The notes under the pieces: model-generated
The model's database searches: none
What the model was told of the DNA's origin: nothing
The model's input: the letters and a program-made list of their open reading frames with translations, nothing else
NCBI RefSeq assembly: GCF_040096055.1
Contig: NZ_JBBMFK010000022.1
Coordinates: forward strand, 1 to 64,000
DNA length: 64,000 bases
DNA from: Pseudoflavonifractor intestinihominis
GTDB lineage: Bacteria > Bacillota > Clostridia > Oscillospirales > Oscillospiraceae
Direction: 5' to 3'
Program-made: the position numbers and the translations under genes
Shown: positions 23,832-32,200 of the stretch, in pieces
Layout: the number at the start of each line of letters is the position of its first letter
Numbering within the stretch: position 1 is the first letter of the stretch

Positions 23832-26481
23832 TCTTATCAATCACCACCACAAATTCTCTCTGCACCCTTGCCGTCAGCTTTTCTTTGTCGGCAAAAGATT
23901 TCATTTTTTCTTCCAGCTCCATATCCAGCCGCATGGCGTCAAAGAACTGGCTCTCCTGGTGCTTCATATATTCCTGCCGAAGCTGGTTGATTTTCTTCTG
24001 TGCAGCCAGACGTTTCAGCCGGTCGCCGGTGACGGCCTCCAGCTCCGCTTGCGCCTGCTGTACCTGGCTGTCCAGGGTGTTCAGTTCTCGGCTCAATGCC
24101 GCCTTATCAGCGGACACTTGCTGCTTCATCCGCTCCATTTCCTCGGCCTGGGCAGGCGAAAGGCGCTCCAGTTGCTCCGCCATCATCTTATCACTCGGCA
24201 CCAGCCGATCCAGCGGGTGGGGGCGGCTGGTTCCTTTTAACCAGTGGGGGGATCTCCGCTCATCCTCCGTGCTGCTCTCCACCGGCAAGTCAAAGATGCT
24301 GCGGCAAGCTGCATCGTCCAGGGCCTTGCCGCTATCCGTCAAACCGCACAGTACGGCGTGTTCTGTGCGGCTGGAGCCTGAAACCAGGGTGACAGTATAA
24401 AGGGCTATCTGGCACGGCGCCTGCACCGTCGGGATGGTCAGCACTCCCTCGTTGGCACACTCCAGCTCGTGGAGAATCCCACGGCCTATGATACTGGACA
24501 GGGTAATCTGTCCGGCCTTGGGTTTGAAGTCTTTTGCCATGCCGTACATCTTCTGGCTGCGATAGGGCCGGTTCCGGCTCCCCGTCCAGTAGTAGAACAG
24601 CACCGGCAGTTCCCGGTACTCCGTGGCCGTGATCGTACGGTTGAATTCGTCAATCACAAAACGGCAATCATCGTTCTTTTCATTATAACGAGTAAAAAAC
24701 CATTTGGTAATTTCCCAGAGGTCGTTGTTCAGCTCCTGTCCACGGCGATTCACATACTTGGGATTGATCTTCACCTTGTCGGCCAGTTCCTTGGTGAAGG
24801 TGGTAAACAGAATATCCTCCGCTGCGGAGACGGTCTGCCGGTTATCTTCCTCGTGGGTACTCAGGGTGTGGCGGTATGCCTGCTCAATCTGCGCCCTGGG
24901 CCGCAACCGCTGGGCAATGACCGGAAAGGCTGCTTTTACATCATCTGTAAAACCGCCCAGCACGTCATCGGTAATACCAAAGACACCGTCTGTCACCAGC
25001 ATCCGCTTGTTGACCAGCTCCAGCTTGCGAACATCGGCAAAGTTGTTCTTGTCGATGAAGGCCACTGACAGCACATCGTTTTCCTGACCCAGCCGGTGGC
25101 AGCGGTCGATACGCTGCTCCAGCTTTAAGGTGTTGTACAGCAAGTCGTAGTGGATGATGAAAGCAGCCTCCTCCAGATTGAAGCCCTTGGCACCGTTATC
25201 GGTAGAAATCAGCACCTCGCCATCCTCCTTGAACTGGTGGATCACGGAGTAATCGGCGCTGCCGTTGTAGGCCAGAGTGCGGTACCGGCCAGAAAGAAGA
25301 TTCTGGAGCATCTTCTGGGTTTCCACGCTCTCGGTGAAGATAACCGCTTTCTGTTTGGCTCCCGTTTTCTTCATAAGGGAAAATCCCTGTTTGAGAACGG
25401 TCAGCAGCTCACCGGCCTTGGCATCCTGGGGAATGCTTTCGGCTACGGTTTGAATCTCTTGCCATTGGCTTAGTTCGTCCGCTGCGTTTTCCAGCCCCTG
25501 GAGCCGCTTGACGATACCTTTGATGGTTTGCAAAATTGCCGCCGTAGAGGAACCCAACAGGCCAAGTAACCGCAGAGCCAGGTCATATTGGTTCATTTCG
25601 GGAAAGGCTCTCTTTTCCGTCTGGTTGATGTAGGCGTACAGCAGCTCATAGAGCTGCCGCTCTGCCTTGCCGGGGGTGTACTCCACGGTCAGCAGCACAC
25701 GTTCCGTCACCTTGGCGTAGTGCTTGGCCTGGGAACGGAGGGTACGGAAACAATAGCGGCTGACCTGTTCGCTGAGTTCCGGGTAGTTCTCTGGTCGGCG
25801 CAGATACCGGGCCAGAAACTCTTTTTCTCCCGGCAGCAGCGTTTCGTCGATGAACCAGATCAGACCGTATAAGTCCATGATGTTCTTTTCAATGGGAGTG
25901 CCGGTCAGCAGCAGCTTGAAAGAATCACCGGCGATCCGCTTGAGGGCCTTGGCCTGCTTGTTGTCCTCCTGGTAGACCGGGGACAGGGCGTTAGCCTCTT
26001 CAAATACCGTCAAGTCCCAGTTGACCACCTTTGCAGCCTCCTCGTTGTCGGCGGCAAAGTCGTAGGTGGTTACGACTATGGCATCCTGGATAAAGGCGTT
26101 GGGATGGTCGGGGGCGCTGTGGGCCTGCCATTCTTTGCGGCTGGTCAAAACCACATAGGGAACGGTATAGAATCGATCCAGCATTTCCGTCCACTGGTGC
26201 AGCAGGTCGGCATTGGGAATAACCAGCAGAATCCGGCTGCATCCCTCCAGCCACTTTTGATTGATGACCAGCATGGCCTCGTGGCTCTTGCCCATACCGG
26301 CTTCATCGCACAGGACAGCACCTTTCTGATAGGGGGAACGCAGGGCAAAGCTGGCCGCTGCAATTTGGAACGGATAGATTTCAATGTCCGATGATGCAAA
26401 GACCGGAATAAACTGTTCTGCTTCCGGCAGTTGTTCCAAAAGCCGGGCCTTGTAATAGGCATGAAACGGTGTTTGCGGCAT
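23812..26481 (-). CDS. SNF2-family helicase of the restriction operon
   Basis: An 889-residue SNF2-type ATPase. Motif I is LCDEAGMGKSHEA (about 58-70), motif II reads VFEEANAL, a conservative variant of DEAH (D to E, H to N), motif III is LLTGTPIEKN, and motifs V-VI are STDNGAKGFNL and LEQRIDRCHRLGQ. The C-terminal third has a coiled coil (about 780-850). The best analogy is with SNF2 helicases of defence islands (for example DrmD in DISARM), but no other DISARM gene is here. First gene of the operon, with GGGGGGA before the ATG. Confidence 0.88.
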   Translation of the reverse strand: MPQTPFHAYYKARLLEQLPEAEQFIPVFASSDIEIYPFQIAAASFALRSPYQKGAVLCDEAGMGKSHEAMLVINQKWLEGCSRILLVIPNADLLHQWTEMLDRFYTVPYVVLTSRKEWQAHSAPDHPNAFIQDAIVVTTYDFAADNEEAAKVVNWDLTVFEEANALSPVYQEDNKQAKALKRIAGDSFKLLLTGTPIEKNIMDLYGLIWFIDETLLPGEKEFLARYLRRPENYPELSEQVSRYCFRTLRSQAKHYAKVTERVLLTVEYTPGKAERQLYELLYAYINQTEKRAFPEMNQYDLALRLLGLLGSSTAAILQTIKGIVKRLQGLENAADELSQWQEIQTVAESIPQDAKAGELLTVLKQGFSLMKKTGAKQKAVIFTESVETQKMLQNLLSGRYRTLAYNGSADYSVIHQFKEDGEVLISTDNGAKGFNLEEAAFIIHYDLLYNTLKLEQRIDRCHRLGQENDVLSVAFIDKNNFADVRKLELVNKRMLVTDGVFGITDDVLGGFTDDVKAAFPVIAQRLRPRAQIEQAYRHTLSTHEEDNRQTVSAAEDILFTTFTKELADKVKINPKYVNRRGQELNNDLWEITKWFFTRYNEKNDDCRFVIDEFNRTITATEYRELPVLFYYWTGSRNRPYRSQKMYGMAKDFKPKAGQITLSSIIGRGILHELECANEGVLTIPTVQAPCQIALYTVTLVSGSSRTEHAVLCGLTDSGKALDDAACRSIFDLPVESSTEDERRSPHWLKGTSRPHPLDRLVPSDKMMAEQLERLSPAQAEEMERMKQQVSADKAALSRELNTLDSQVQQAQAELEAVTGDRLKRLAAQKKINQLRQEYMKHQESQFFDAMRLDMELEEKMKSFADKEKLTARVQREFVVVIDKNAKENN

Positions 26482-26520
26482 GGCAATTCCCCCCTTTTTC
26501 TTTTATTTACACTCCTTTTT

Positions 26521-26549
26521 ATTATGGCAGATATTGACGAAAAACGCAA
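26521..26549 (-). promoter_or_regulatory. Putative promoter of the SNF2-mod-res operon
   Basis: On the minus strand TTGCGT (-35, 26544-26549) and CATAAT (-10, 26521-26526) are separated by 17 bp, 40 bp upstream of the SNF2 ATG. Confidence 0.5.
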
Positions 26550-26598
26550 CGACGATTGATTCCTTTATTTAAGGGGAAAATGTCATTTTCAAAATAAA

Positions 26599-26629
26599 GA
26601 CCACAGTCAGTGCCGGACTGATTGTGGTC
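26599..26629. repeat. Inverted repeat near the right end of the 20 kb element
   Basis: GACCACAGTCAGT / ACTGATTGTGGTC, 13-bp arms with one mismatch and a 5-base loop, about 80 bp inside the right junction. It could be a terminator or part of the right attachment site; the sequence does not match the left-end repeat. Confidence 0.55.
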
Positions 26630-26709
26630 AAAAAGCATTATAAAAATGTGATATTGTTTATGCCTTAATTCGTTGCTGAATGGTAAAACACCCTTGACAA
26701 ATCTCTTTC

Positions 26710-27022
26710 CAGAAAAAGATGTTAGAGGACTATGCCCGCCGGAATGGGCTACCGAACCCCACCCACTTCACCGATGACGGTGTATCAGGAACCCGCTTTG
26801 ACCGTCCCGGCTTTCTGGCGATGATGGAGGAAGTCGAGGCCGGACGGGTGGAGGCCATCGTCATAAAGGACATGAGCCGCCTGGGGCGCGACTATCTGAA
26901 AGTCGGCCAGGTCATGGAGATTTTGCGGCAGCGCGGTGTCCGGCTGATCGCCATCAATGACGGTGTGGACAGTCTAAAAGGCGATGATGATTTTACCCCT
27001 TTCCGCAACATTATGAAGAACA
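26710..27022 (+). pseudogene. Serine recombinase, downstream fragment of the interrupted gene
   Basis: In-frame continuation of the fragment at 6180-6265: QKKMLEDYARRNGLPN, then FTDDGVSGTRFDRPGF, IKDMSRLGRDYLKVG and DDFTPFRNIM. This completes the resolvase catalytic domain to about residue 130. After FRNIM the sequence changes to unrelated residues and stops at 27051, so the recombinase and zinc-ribbon domains are also missing. The gene was therefore broken twice, once by the 20 kb element and once at about 27022. Confidence 0.9.
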
Positions 27023-27121
27023 TAAGCTGTTTGGGAAGGGTGTTCTGCTGAATCACTCTTTTTCGACAAAACGATGCGGTTCAATCGCAAACCGTTTTCA
27101 TAGAATGTTGTCAGGTGTATG

Positions 27122-27156
27122 CCCGGACTGCGGATGCAGCCGGGTCTTTTCTTTTT
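27122..27156 (+). terminator. Terminator between convergent recombinase genes
   Basis: Stem CCCGG-CTGC / GCAG-CCGGG with a 4-base loop and a TCTTTTCTTTTT tail. It faces the stop of the leftward recombinase at 27161. Confidence 0.85.
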
Positions 27157-27160
27157 CCCA

Positions 27161-28801
27161 TTATACCACACCAACAAAGCGGTAAAAGATTTTAATGTCC
27201 TGACGGCGCTGACCGTCTATAACGGAGCGTTCTCCGATCTCGATGTGGTCAATCAGTTCCTCAACGATTTCCCGGTCAAGCTCCTGCACATTCAGGTAGC
27301 GGCGGACGATGCCTGCCCACTGTCGGATATTTTCAACCTCCTGCCGGGCTTTTCGTTCCTCTGCCAGAAGAACCTCCAGACGCTCTGCCTTTTGGATGCG
27401 TTCCTGTTCACTTTTTTGAATCAGGACAGCAAAGGTGTCGTTGTTGATTATGCCGCTGACCTTATCTTCATAAAGTTTAGCGGTCATGTGTTCCAGCTCT
27501 CCGATACGCCGCCGCAACCGGCTGATTTCCAGTTTGGAATCCTCCTGTCTGGCTGCGCTTTCGGAAAGTATCTGCTGTTTCAGCTTGTCCAGCACGGCAT
27601 TTTCATCCTGTGCTACCGCCCGGCTGTGCGCCCTGATTTCATTCAGCACCAGCGTTTTCAGCGAGATTTCATAAATCCGATGCCAGGAACAGGCGCTGCG
27701 TCCGGTGGTGGCAAAGTGGGAGCAGATATAGGAAACATATCGCTTGGATGTCCCATTTTTTCTGCGCTGGGTCTCGCGGGTGGCTGCCAGAGGATGCCCA
27801 CAATCGGCACAGACCAGTTTGCCGGTGAACAGGGCGGGCAGAGGGGCGGCATGATTTGCCACCTGCTGTTTGACTGCCCGGTTCTTTTCCTGAACCGCCT
27901 CCCACAGTTCCCGGTCAACGATTGCTTCGTGGGCATCCTCGTGGCAAATCCATTCCGTTTCCGGCTTCTGTATCATGGTTTTGTCCTTGTAGGAATGGGA
28001 GCCGGTGCGGTTCTGTGTGACTATGCCGAGATAAACAGTATCGTTCAGGATGTTTTTTACCGTGGCATAGGTCCAAAGTTTGGAGTATTTGCAGCTGCCC
28101 TTTTTTCCGTAGTGCAGTTCCCAATGCCAGCGGGGAGAAAGGATGCTTTTCTCGTTCAGTGCCGCCGCAATCTTGCCGTAGGCCATGCCGGAGCAGCGCA
28201 TCCGGTAGATTTCCCGCACCACAGCGGCGGCTTCTTCATCCACCACCAGCCGGTGTTTGTCCTCATCGCTCTTGCGGTATCCGTAAGGAGCGTAGGCGGT
28301 CAAGTATTGGCCGCTTTTCTTTTTGGCGTACAGCACCGATTTGATTTTTCCCGACAGGTCTTTCAGATGGTAGTCGTTCATCAAACTGCGGAAGTGCAGC
28401 ATATCGGTGTTGTCGCCCTCGCTGTCCAGACAGTCCAGCACAGATACAAACCGGCAGCCCAGGGACGGGAAAATCACATCCGTATAGCGGCCCACCTTCA
28501 CAAAGTCACGCCCCAGGCGGGACAGGTCTTTAACCAGAATCAGGTTAATCAGGCCGTGGCGGGCGTCCTCCAGCATTTCCAAAAATCCGGGCCGCTGAAA
28601 ATTCCCGCCGCTGTACCCATCGTCCCGATAGGTCTTGACCTCGATCCAGCCGTTGAGCATGACAAATTTGGAGAGAATTTCGTACTGATTTTCTATGCTG
28701 GCCGATTCATCGCCGGGGATATAGTTCTTTGCCTTTGCGGAATTGGAGGCATCGTCCACGCTCAGGCGGCAGTAGATGCCGACCTTATATTGCTTCTTCA
28801 A
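27161..28801 (-). CDS. Large serine recombinase (second of tandem pair)
   Basis: A 546-residue large serine recombinase. The catalytic domain starts KKQYKVGIYCRLSVDDAS (nucleophile Ser14) and includes LVKDLSRLGRDFVKVG; a zinc ribbon (KLVCADCGHPLAATR ... YICSHF) and a coiled coil follow. The start is TTG at 28801, preceded by GGAAAGGAGG and overlapping the end of the upstream recombinase gene by 17 bp. It diverges strongly from its partner (28785-30452), so this is not a recent duplication. Pairs of co-translated recombinases may act jointly on one element. Confidence 0.92.
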   Translation of the reverse strand: MKKQYKVGIYCRLSVDDASNSAKAKNYIPGDESASIENQYEILSKFVMLNGWIEVKTYRDDGYSGGNFQRPGFLEMLEDARHGLINLILVKDLSRLGRDFVKVGRYTDVIFPSLGCRFVSVLDCLDSEGDNTDMLHFRSLMNDYHLKDLSGKIKSVLYAKKKSGQYLTAYAPYGYRKSDEDKHRLVVDEEAAAVVREIYRMRCSGMAYGKIAAALNEKSILSPRWHWELHYGKKGSCKYSKLWTYATVKNILNDTVYLGIVTQNRTGSHSYKDKTMIQKPETEWICHEDAHEAIVDRELWEAVQEKNRAVKQQVANHAAPLPALFTGKLVCADCGHPLAATRETQRRKNGTSKRYVSYICSHFATTGRSACSWHRIYEISLKTLVLNEIRAHSRAVAQDENAVLDKLKQQILSESAARQEDSKLEISRLRRRIGELEHMTAKLYEDKVSGIINNDTFAVLIQKSEQERIQKAERLEVLLAEERKARQEVENIRQWAGIVRRYLNVQELDREIVEELIDHIEIGERSVIDGQRRQDIKIFYRFVGVV

Positions 28802-30452
28802 GTGGCTGCCTCCTTTCCTCCTGTGACAGCGCCGCGTCCACATTGCCCACATAGCGGTAGTAAACACGGAGGTCACAAATCCGCTGTCCGCCCAGTTTTC
28901 GAGTTTCTCCAACCTCAATGCGGTCCACCAGTTCAAAGAGGATGGATTCGTCCAGCTCCGTAATCTCTGTGTACCGGCGGATAACGGTCAGCCAGCGATT
29001 TGCGTCCGTGCGGTTCTCCAGGTAGCTTTTGACCTTGCGCTCCAGTTCCGGGATGGCTTCGGACTTTTCCGCCCGTTCCGCTTCGTATTTGTGCATTAAG
29101 GTCTGAAAAACGGTCTGCGGAATGGTTCCGGCACATTTATCCTCGTAGAGATTCTGCATCAGCCGTTCCAGTTCGGAAAGCCGCGCCGTATATGTTTTCA
29201 GCTCCTGCTCGCAGGAGGAAAGGCGGCTTTTGGCTTCCTTATCCTTCAGGCGGATAATCTGCTGCACCAGTTGTTCTGGGTCATATTCCGCAAAACGGGC
29301 CTTTTCCCGAATGTCCTCCAACACCAGCTGGGTCAGCACATTTTCATAGATGGTGTGAATTGTGCAGGCTCCCTTTCCGCTGCGGGAGTAGTTCCCGCAA
29401 ATAAAGGAGCTGTACCGCCCCGGTGTCCCGTCCTTATAGGTGAATCGCTCCACCTGATTCCGCATTTTGAAACCGCAGTCCGCACAGTACACAAGGCCGG
29501 TGAAGATACTCTTATAGCCATCAGCGGAAGAAGATTTCCGTACCTTCTTTTTGTCAATGCTGACCACGGTATCCCACAGCTCCTGTGAGATAATCGGTTC
29601 ATGGGTCCCTTCCACACGAATCCATTCTTCCTCCGGTTTGCCCACGAGTTTGCGTGACTTATACGACAGCGTTCCGGTCTTTCCCTGGACCATGTTGCCG
29701 ATATAAACCTCGCTGCGGACGATGTTTTTCACCGTCTGGTCTGCCCATTTGTGGTTGACCCGGCGCGGATCGCTCTGTCCCTTGCGCTGGTAGTACAATA
29801 CACCGGGGGACGGGATGCCTTCCTCGTTCAGCATAACGGCGATGGCGTGAAACCCTGTTCCGGCTGCCCGCATCTCAAAGATACGGCGCACAATCGGGGC
29901 GGTGTCCTCATCAATCACCAGGTGGTGCTTATCCGCCGGGTCCCGCTTGTAGCCGTAGGCAGGGTAGGTTCCCATGAATTTGCCGCTTTCAGCACAGGCT
30001 TTTTTGACCGCCTTGACCTTCTTGCTTGTGTCGCGGCTATAAAATTCGTTAAATAAATTCAAAAAGCACATGACATCGGTGCTGCCATTGGCGCTTTCCG
30101 TGTCAATGCCGTTGTTCAGAGCGATAAACCGACAGCCCAGGGACGGAAACAGGTAGTCTGTGTACTGTCCAAATTCGATGTAGTTACGGCCAAAACGGGA
30201 CAGGTCTTTGACCAGGATCACATTGATCCGCTTGGCCTTGGCGTCCTCAATCAAACGCTTGACCCCAGGACGGTCAAAATTCGTACCTGAATAGCCATCG
30301 TCGATATAGGTATCAATTTCATTCCAGCCCCGCTGCCGTACATAGTTCTGAAGCAGCAGCTTCTGGTTCTCAATACTGACGGATTCGCCGTCGCGTTCAT
30401 CGTCGTTACTTAAACGGCAGTAGATGCCGACGTTGTATGTTTTTGTAGTCAT
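28785..30452 (-). CDS. Large serine recombinase (first of tandem pair)
   Basis: A 555-residue large serine recombinase: TYNVGIYCRLSNDDERDG (nucleophile Ser15), VILVKDLSRFGRNYIEFG, then the recombinase domain, zinc ribbon (GLVYCADCGFKMRNQ ... FICGNYSRSGKGAC) and a coiled coil of about 80 residues. ATG 30452 follows GGGAGG. The stop lies inside the start region of the next recombinase, indicating coupled translation. It is encoded downstream of a TnpW-like gene, the same order as in the 20 kb element (tnpW then recombinase). Confidence 0.93.
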   Translation of the reverse strand: MTTKTYNVGIYCRLSNDDERDGESVSIENQKLLLQNYVRQRGWNEIDTYIDDGYSGTNFDRPGVKRLIEDAKAKRINVILVKDLSRFGRNYIEFGQYTDYLFPSLGCRFIALNNGIDTESANGSTDVMCFLNLFNEFYSRDTSKKVKAVKKACAESGKFMGTYPAYGYKRDPADKHHLVIDEDTAPIVRRIFEMRAAGTGFHAIAVMLNEEGIPSPGVLYYQRKGQSDPRRVNHKWADQTVKNIVRSEVYIGNMVQGKTGTLSYKSRKLVGKPEEEWIRVEGTHEPIISQELWDTVVSIDKKKVRKSSSADGYKSIFTGLVYCADCGFKMRNQVERFTYKDGTPGRYSSFICGNYSRSGKGACTIHTIYENVLTQLVLEDIREKARFAEYDPEQLVQQIIRLKDKEAKSRLSSCEQELKTYTARLSELERLMQNLYEDKCAGTIPQTVFQTLMHKYEAERAEKSEAIPELERKVKSYLENRTDANRWLTVIRRYTEITELDESILFELVDRIEVGETRKLGGQRICDLRVYYRYVGNVDAALSQEERRQPLEEAI

Positions 30453-30590
30453 CTTTATTTTCCCTCCCGACAATTCAGATTCCATACCTCGTGCGGCGTG
30501 ATGGCTCCACAGGGAATCTCCCTGTATGAACATCGTAGCGGAGAATCCATCGCCGCGCAAGGATGCGGCAAGGCCGGGAGGATAGTGTAA

Positions 30591-30776
30591 CTATGTAGCC
30601 GTGTGTGCGGAGCAGCCGACAGATGTGGAAACCTCCGACATGGCGCGCCGGACAGCCAGCTGCTCCAAAGTCTTTCCCAGCTCCTTTTCGCCCGAAAAAA
30701 AGCTGGTCACACGGTAAATGGTTTTCCCAATTTTCACCTCTTTGTAGGAGGTTGTAGGGGGATTCTTCTGATCCAT
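30591..30776 (-). CDS. tnpW: TnpW-like transposon-encoded protein
   Basis: A 61-residue protein with the TnpW-type core EVKIGKTIYRVTSFFSGEK and a Lys/Glu-rich helix after it. GGAGGTGCG precedes the ATG. It lies 138 bp upstream of the tandem recombinases in the same orientation. Function unknown; likely accessory to recombination. Confidence 0.75.
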   Translation of the reverse strand: MDQKNPPTTSYKEVKIGKTIYRVTSFFSGEKELGKTLEQLAVRRAMSEVSTSVGCSAHTAT

Positions 30777-30850
30777 ACTGACGCACCTCCAGTCAAAAAC
30801 TGCTTCTTCATAAGATATGAGGAAACATTTTGTCTCAATTCATATAAAAA

Positions 30851-30908
30851 AGCAGCCGTACCGATAAAGTTGAGGGGATATGCTAACCAGTCAATCGGTA
30901 CGGCTGCT
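30851..30908. repeat. 15-bp inverted repeat upstream of tnpW-recombinase module
   Basis: AGCAGCCGTACCGAT at 30851-30865 and its exact reverse complement at 30894-30908, with a 28-bp spacer. It lies in the promoter region of the leftward tnpW gene and may be an operator or recombinase site. Confidence 0.65.
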
Positions 30909-31322
30909 GTATGATAGTTTGGTTATTGCTCGCCACATTTGCCACGCATCCCTGACGATGGGGACATTCCCGGTCTCCGCTGGCGCGGATGTCATAACTC
31001 CGCAGCGTCGTTTTACTCGTGCGCCGCAGGGTTCCGCCTCAAGTCCGTGGGCGGGTGTGAACAAGTATCTTTAAGCCCCCATGGAGTCCTCGCGCTCGAA
31101 GTGCCACCTCCGGGTCTCAGGCTGGCGTTGATCGCTGGGAACAGCCTTGTTTATCACCTCCTTGGCTGTCCATCTTGGCGGCGCGCCTGATTCGCTCGTA
31201 CATGGGTTATGTACCAGAAATGCCGTCTATTCAATTGTCAAAGTACCATCGAAGGGGAAAACTTGTCCTTCTATTAACACTGACAAAAGGGGCAAAAAAC
31301 AGGCGCTTCAAATGAAACTTTA
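30909..31322. other. GC-rich non-coding stretch
   Basis: About 410 bp with only short frames on either strand and no recognisable protein. Many short palindromic words are present (for example GGCGCGCC at 31181), but I see no consistent structured-RNA signature. Confidence 0.35.
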
Positions 31323-31736
31323 TCAAAAAATTTTTGCCAACTGTTTCAGCCCACGCCGGATGCTGTCACGGACACGGCTCGGATCTACACCTTCGGCTCC
31401 GGCAATCTCATTTACGCTCATCCCCAGATAGTACCGAGCATAAATTCTTTTTGCCTGTTTCTCCGGCAAAGCCATCACGGCGGAGTAAATCTGCTCGCGC
31501 AGCTGCTTTTCCTCCAGAAGCATCTCCGGCGTCTCCAGCTTTCGCAGGACCGCATTTTCAATTCCATTCTCACAGTCCAGGGAGTACTGCGCCTTATAGC
31601 GATACATTTTTCGCTCATAGGCTGCTTCAGCTCGCTCGTCAGACTGAAACACCGCTTGTACTTCATCGGTTACTTCCAAAAAGGCATCGGTTTTATAAAC
31701 ATCGGGATACAGATCCCGAAGATTGACTTTCTTCAT
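31323..31736 (-). CDS. Sigma-70 region-4-like regulator
   Basis: A 137-residue protein starting MKKVNLRDLYPDVYKTDAFL. The C-terminal half resembles sigma region 4: SAVMALPEKQAKRIYARYYL, then GMSVNEIAGAEGVDPSRVRD and SIRRGLKQLAKIF. Region 2 is absent, so it is probably a small sigma-like activator of the element rather than a complete sigma factor. ATG 31736 follows AATGGAGG. That ribosome binding site lies in one arm of a strong hairpin (31743-31788), suggesting translational control. Confidence 0.8.
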   Translation of the reverse strand: MKKVNLRDLYPDVYKTDAFLEVTDEVQAVFQSDERAEAAYERKMYRYKAQYSLDCENGIENAVLRKLETPEMLLEEKQLREQIYSAVMALPEKQAKRIYARYYLGMSVNEIAGAEGVDPSRVRDSIRRGLKQLAKIF

Positions 31737-31742
31737 TATGTA

Positions 31743-31788
31743 CCTCCATTTCGATTCACGGGTGATTAGCGGGTGAATCGAATGGAGG
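31743..31788 (-). promoter_or_regulatory. Hairpin sequestering the ribosome binding site of the sigma-like gene
   Basis: CCTCCATTTCGATTCAC at 31743-31759 pairs with GTGAATCGAATGGAGG at 31773-31788 (one bulge). In the minus-strand mRNA the GGAGG used to start translation at 31736 is inside the stem. Confidence 0.6.
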
Positions 31789-31843
31789 CGGGGAACGGCA
31801 TCGAGGCCGTTTGGGGACATTCGGCAAAAAACGACAAGCAAAA

Positions 31844-31874
31844 GCGCCAGTCTCCCATTCCAGGAAACTGGCGC
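31844..31874 (-). terminator. Leftward terminator downstream of response regulator
   Basis: Perfect 8-bp stem GCGCCAGT/ACTGGCGC; the minus strand continues TTTTGCTT. The stretch 31875-32200 holds no gene that I can support. Confidence 0.55.
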
Positions 31875-32200
31875 AACAAAAAAGATCATTATTATTCCGG
31901 TTTGCGCAGAACGATAATACCGACAGGTTGCCGAACTGCCCCGGAGGGGAAGCTACACTTTTTTTAGCAAGTGAAGATTATGAGAACTGTAAAAGGTTAA
32001 AACAAACAAAGCGGCATCCTCCTATATGCCGCTGTAAATAACCTTTCTGTCTACGCAGTATAAAGCGGCAGCTATTCAGCAAGCCGCGTTTTCATTGAAC
32101 CATTACTCAATTAACAGCTGCTCGCCATTATTGAGAGCTATGGTATAGAACAGAAAGCAAGATTTACTTTAGATTTATACAAGATTTGCACAAGAAATAC

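Larger units (their letters stand above)
6266..26711. mobile_element. ~20.4 kb integrative mobilizable element inserted in a serine recombinase gene
   Basis: The host gene reads AAC-CA at 6261-6265 and resumes CAG-AAA-AAG-ATG at 26710, so removing the segment restores an uninterrupted recombinase frame. Only CCA or CA is shared by the two junctions, consistent with the dinucleotide crossover of large serine recombinases. Inside are a TnpV, TnpW, large serine recombinase, primase, SF3 helicase, MobA/MobL relaxase and cargo, but no mating-channel genes. It should thus need a helper ICE for transfer. Confidence 0.85.

Noticed and set aside
17338..26481. DISARM or BREX system
   Set aside because: No drmA/B/C, pglZ, brxC or similar genes; the core is a type III Mod-Res pair.
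27119..28963. A 614-residue rightward frame opposite the recombinase
   Set aside because: Shadow of the leftward recombinase gene.
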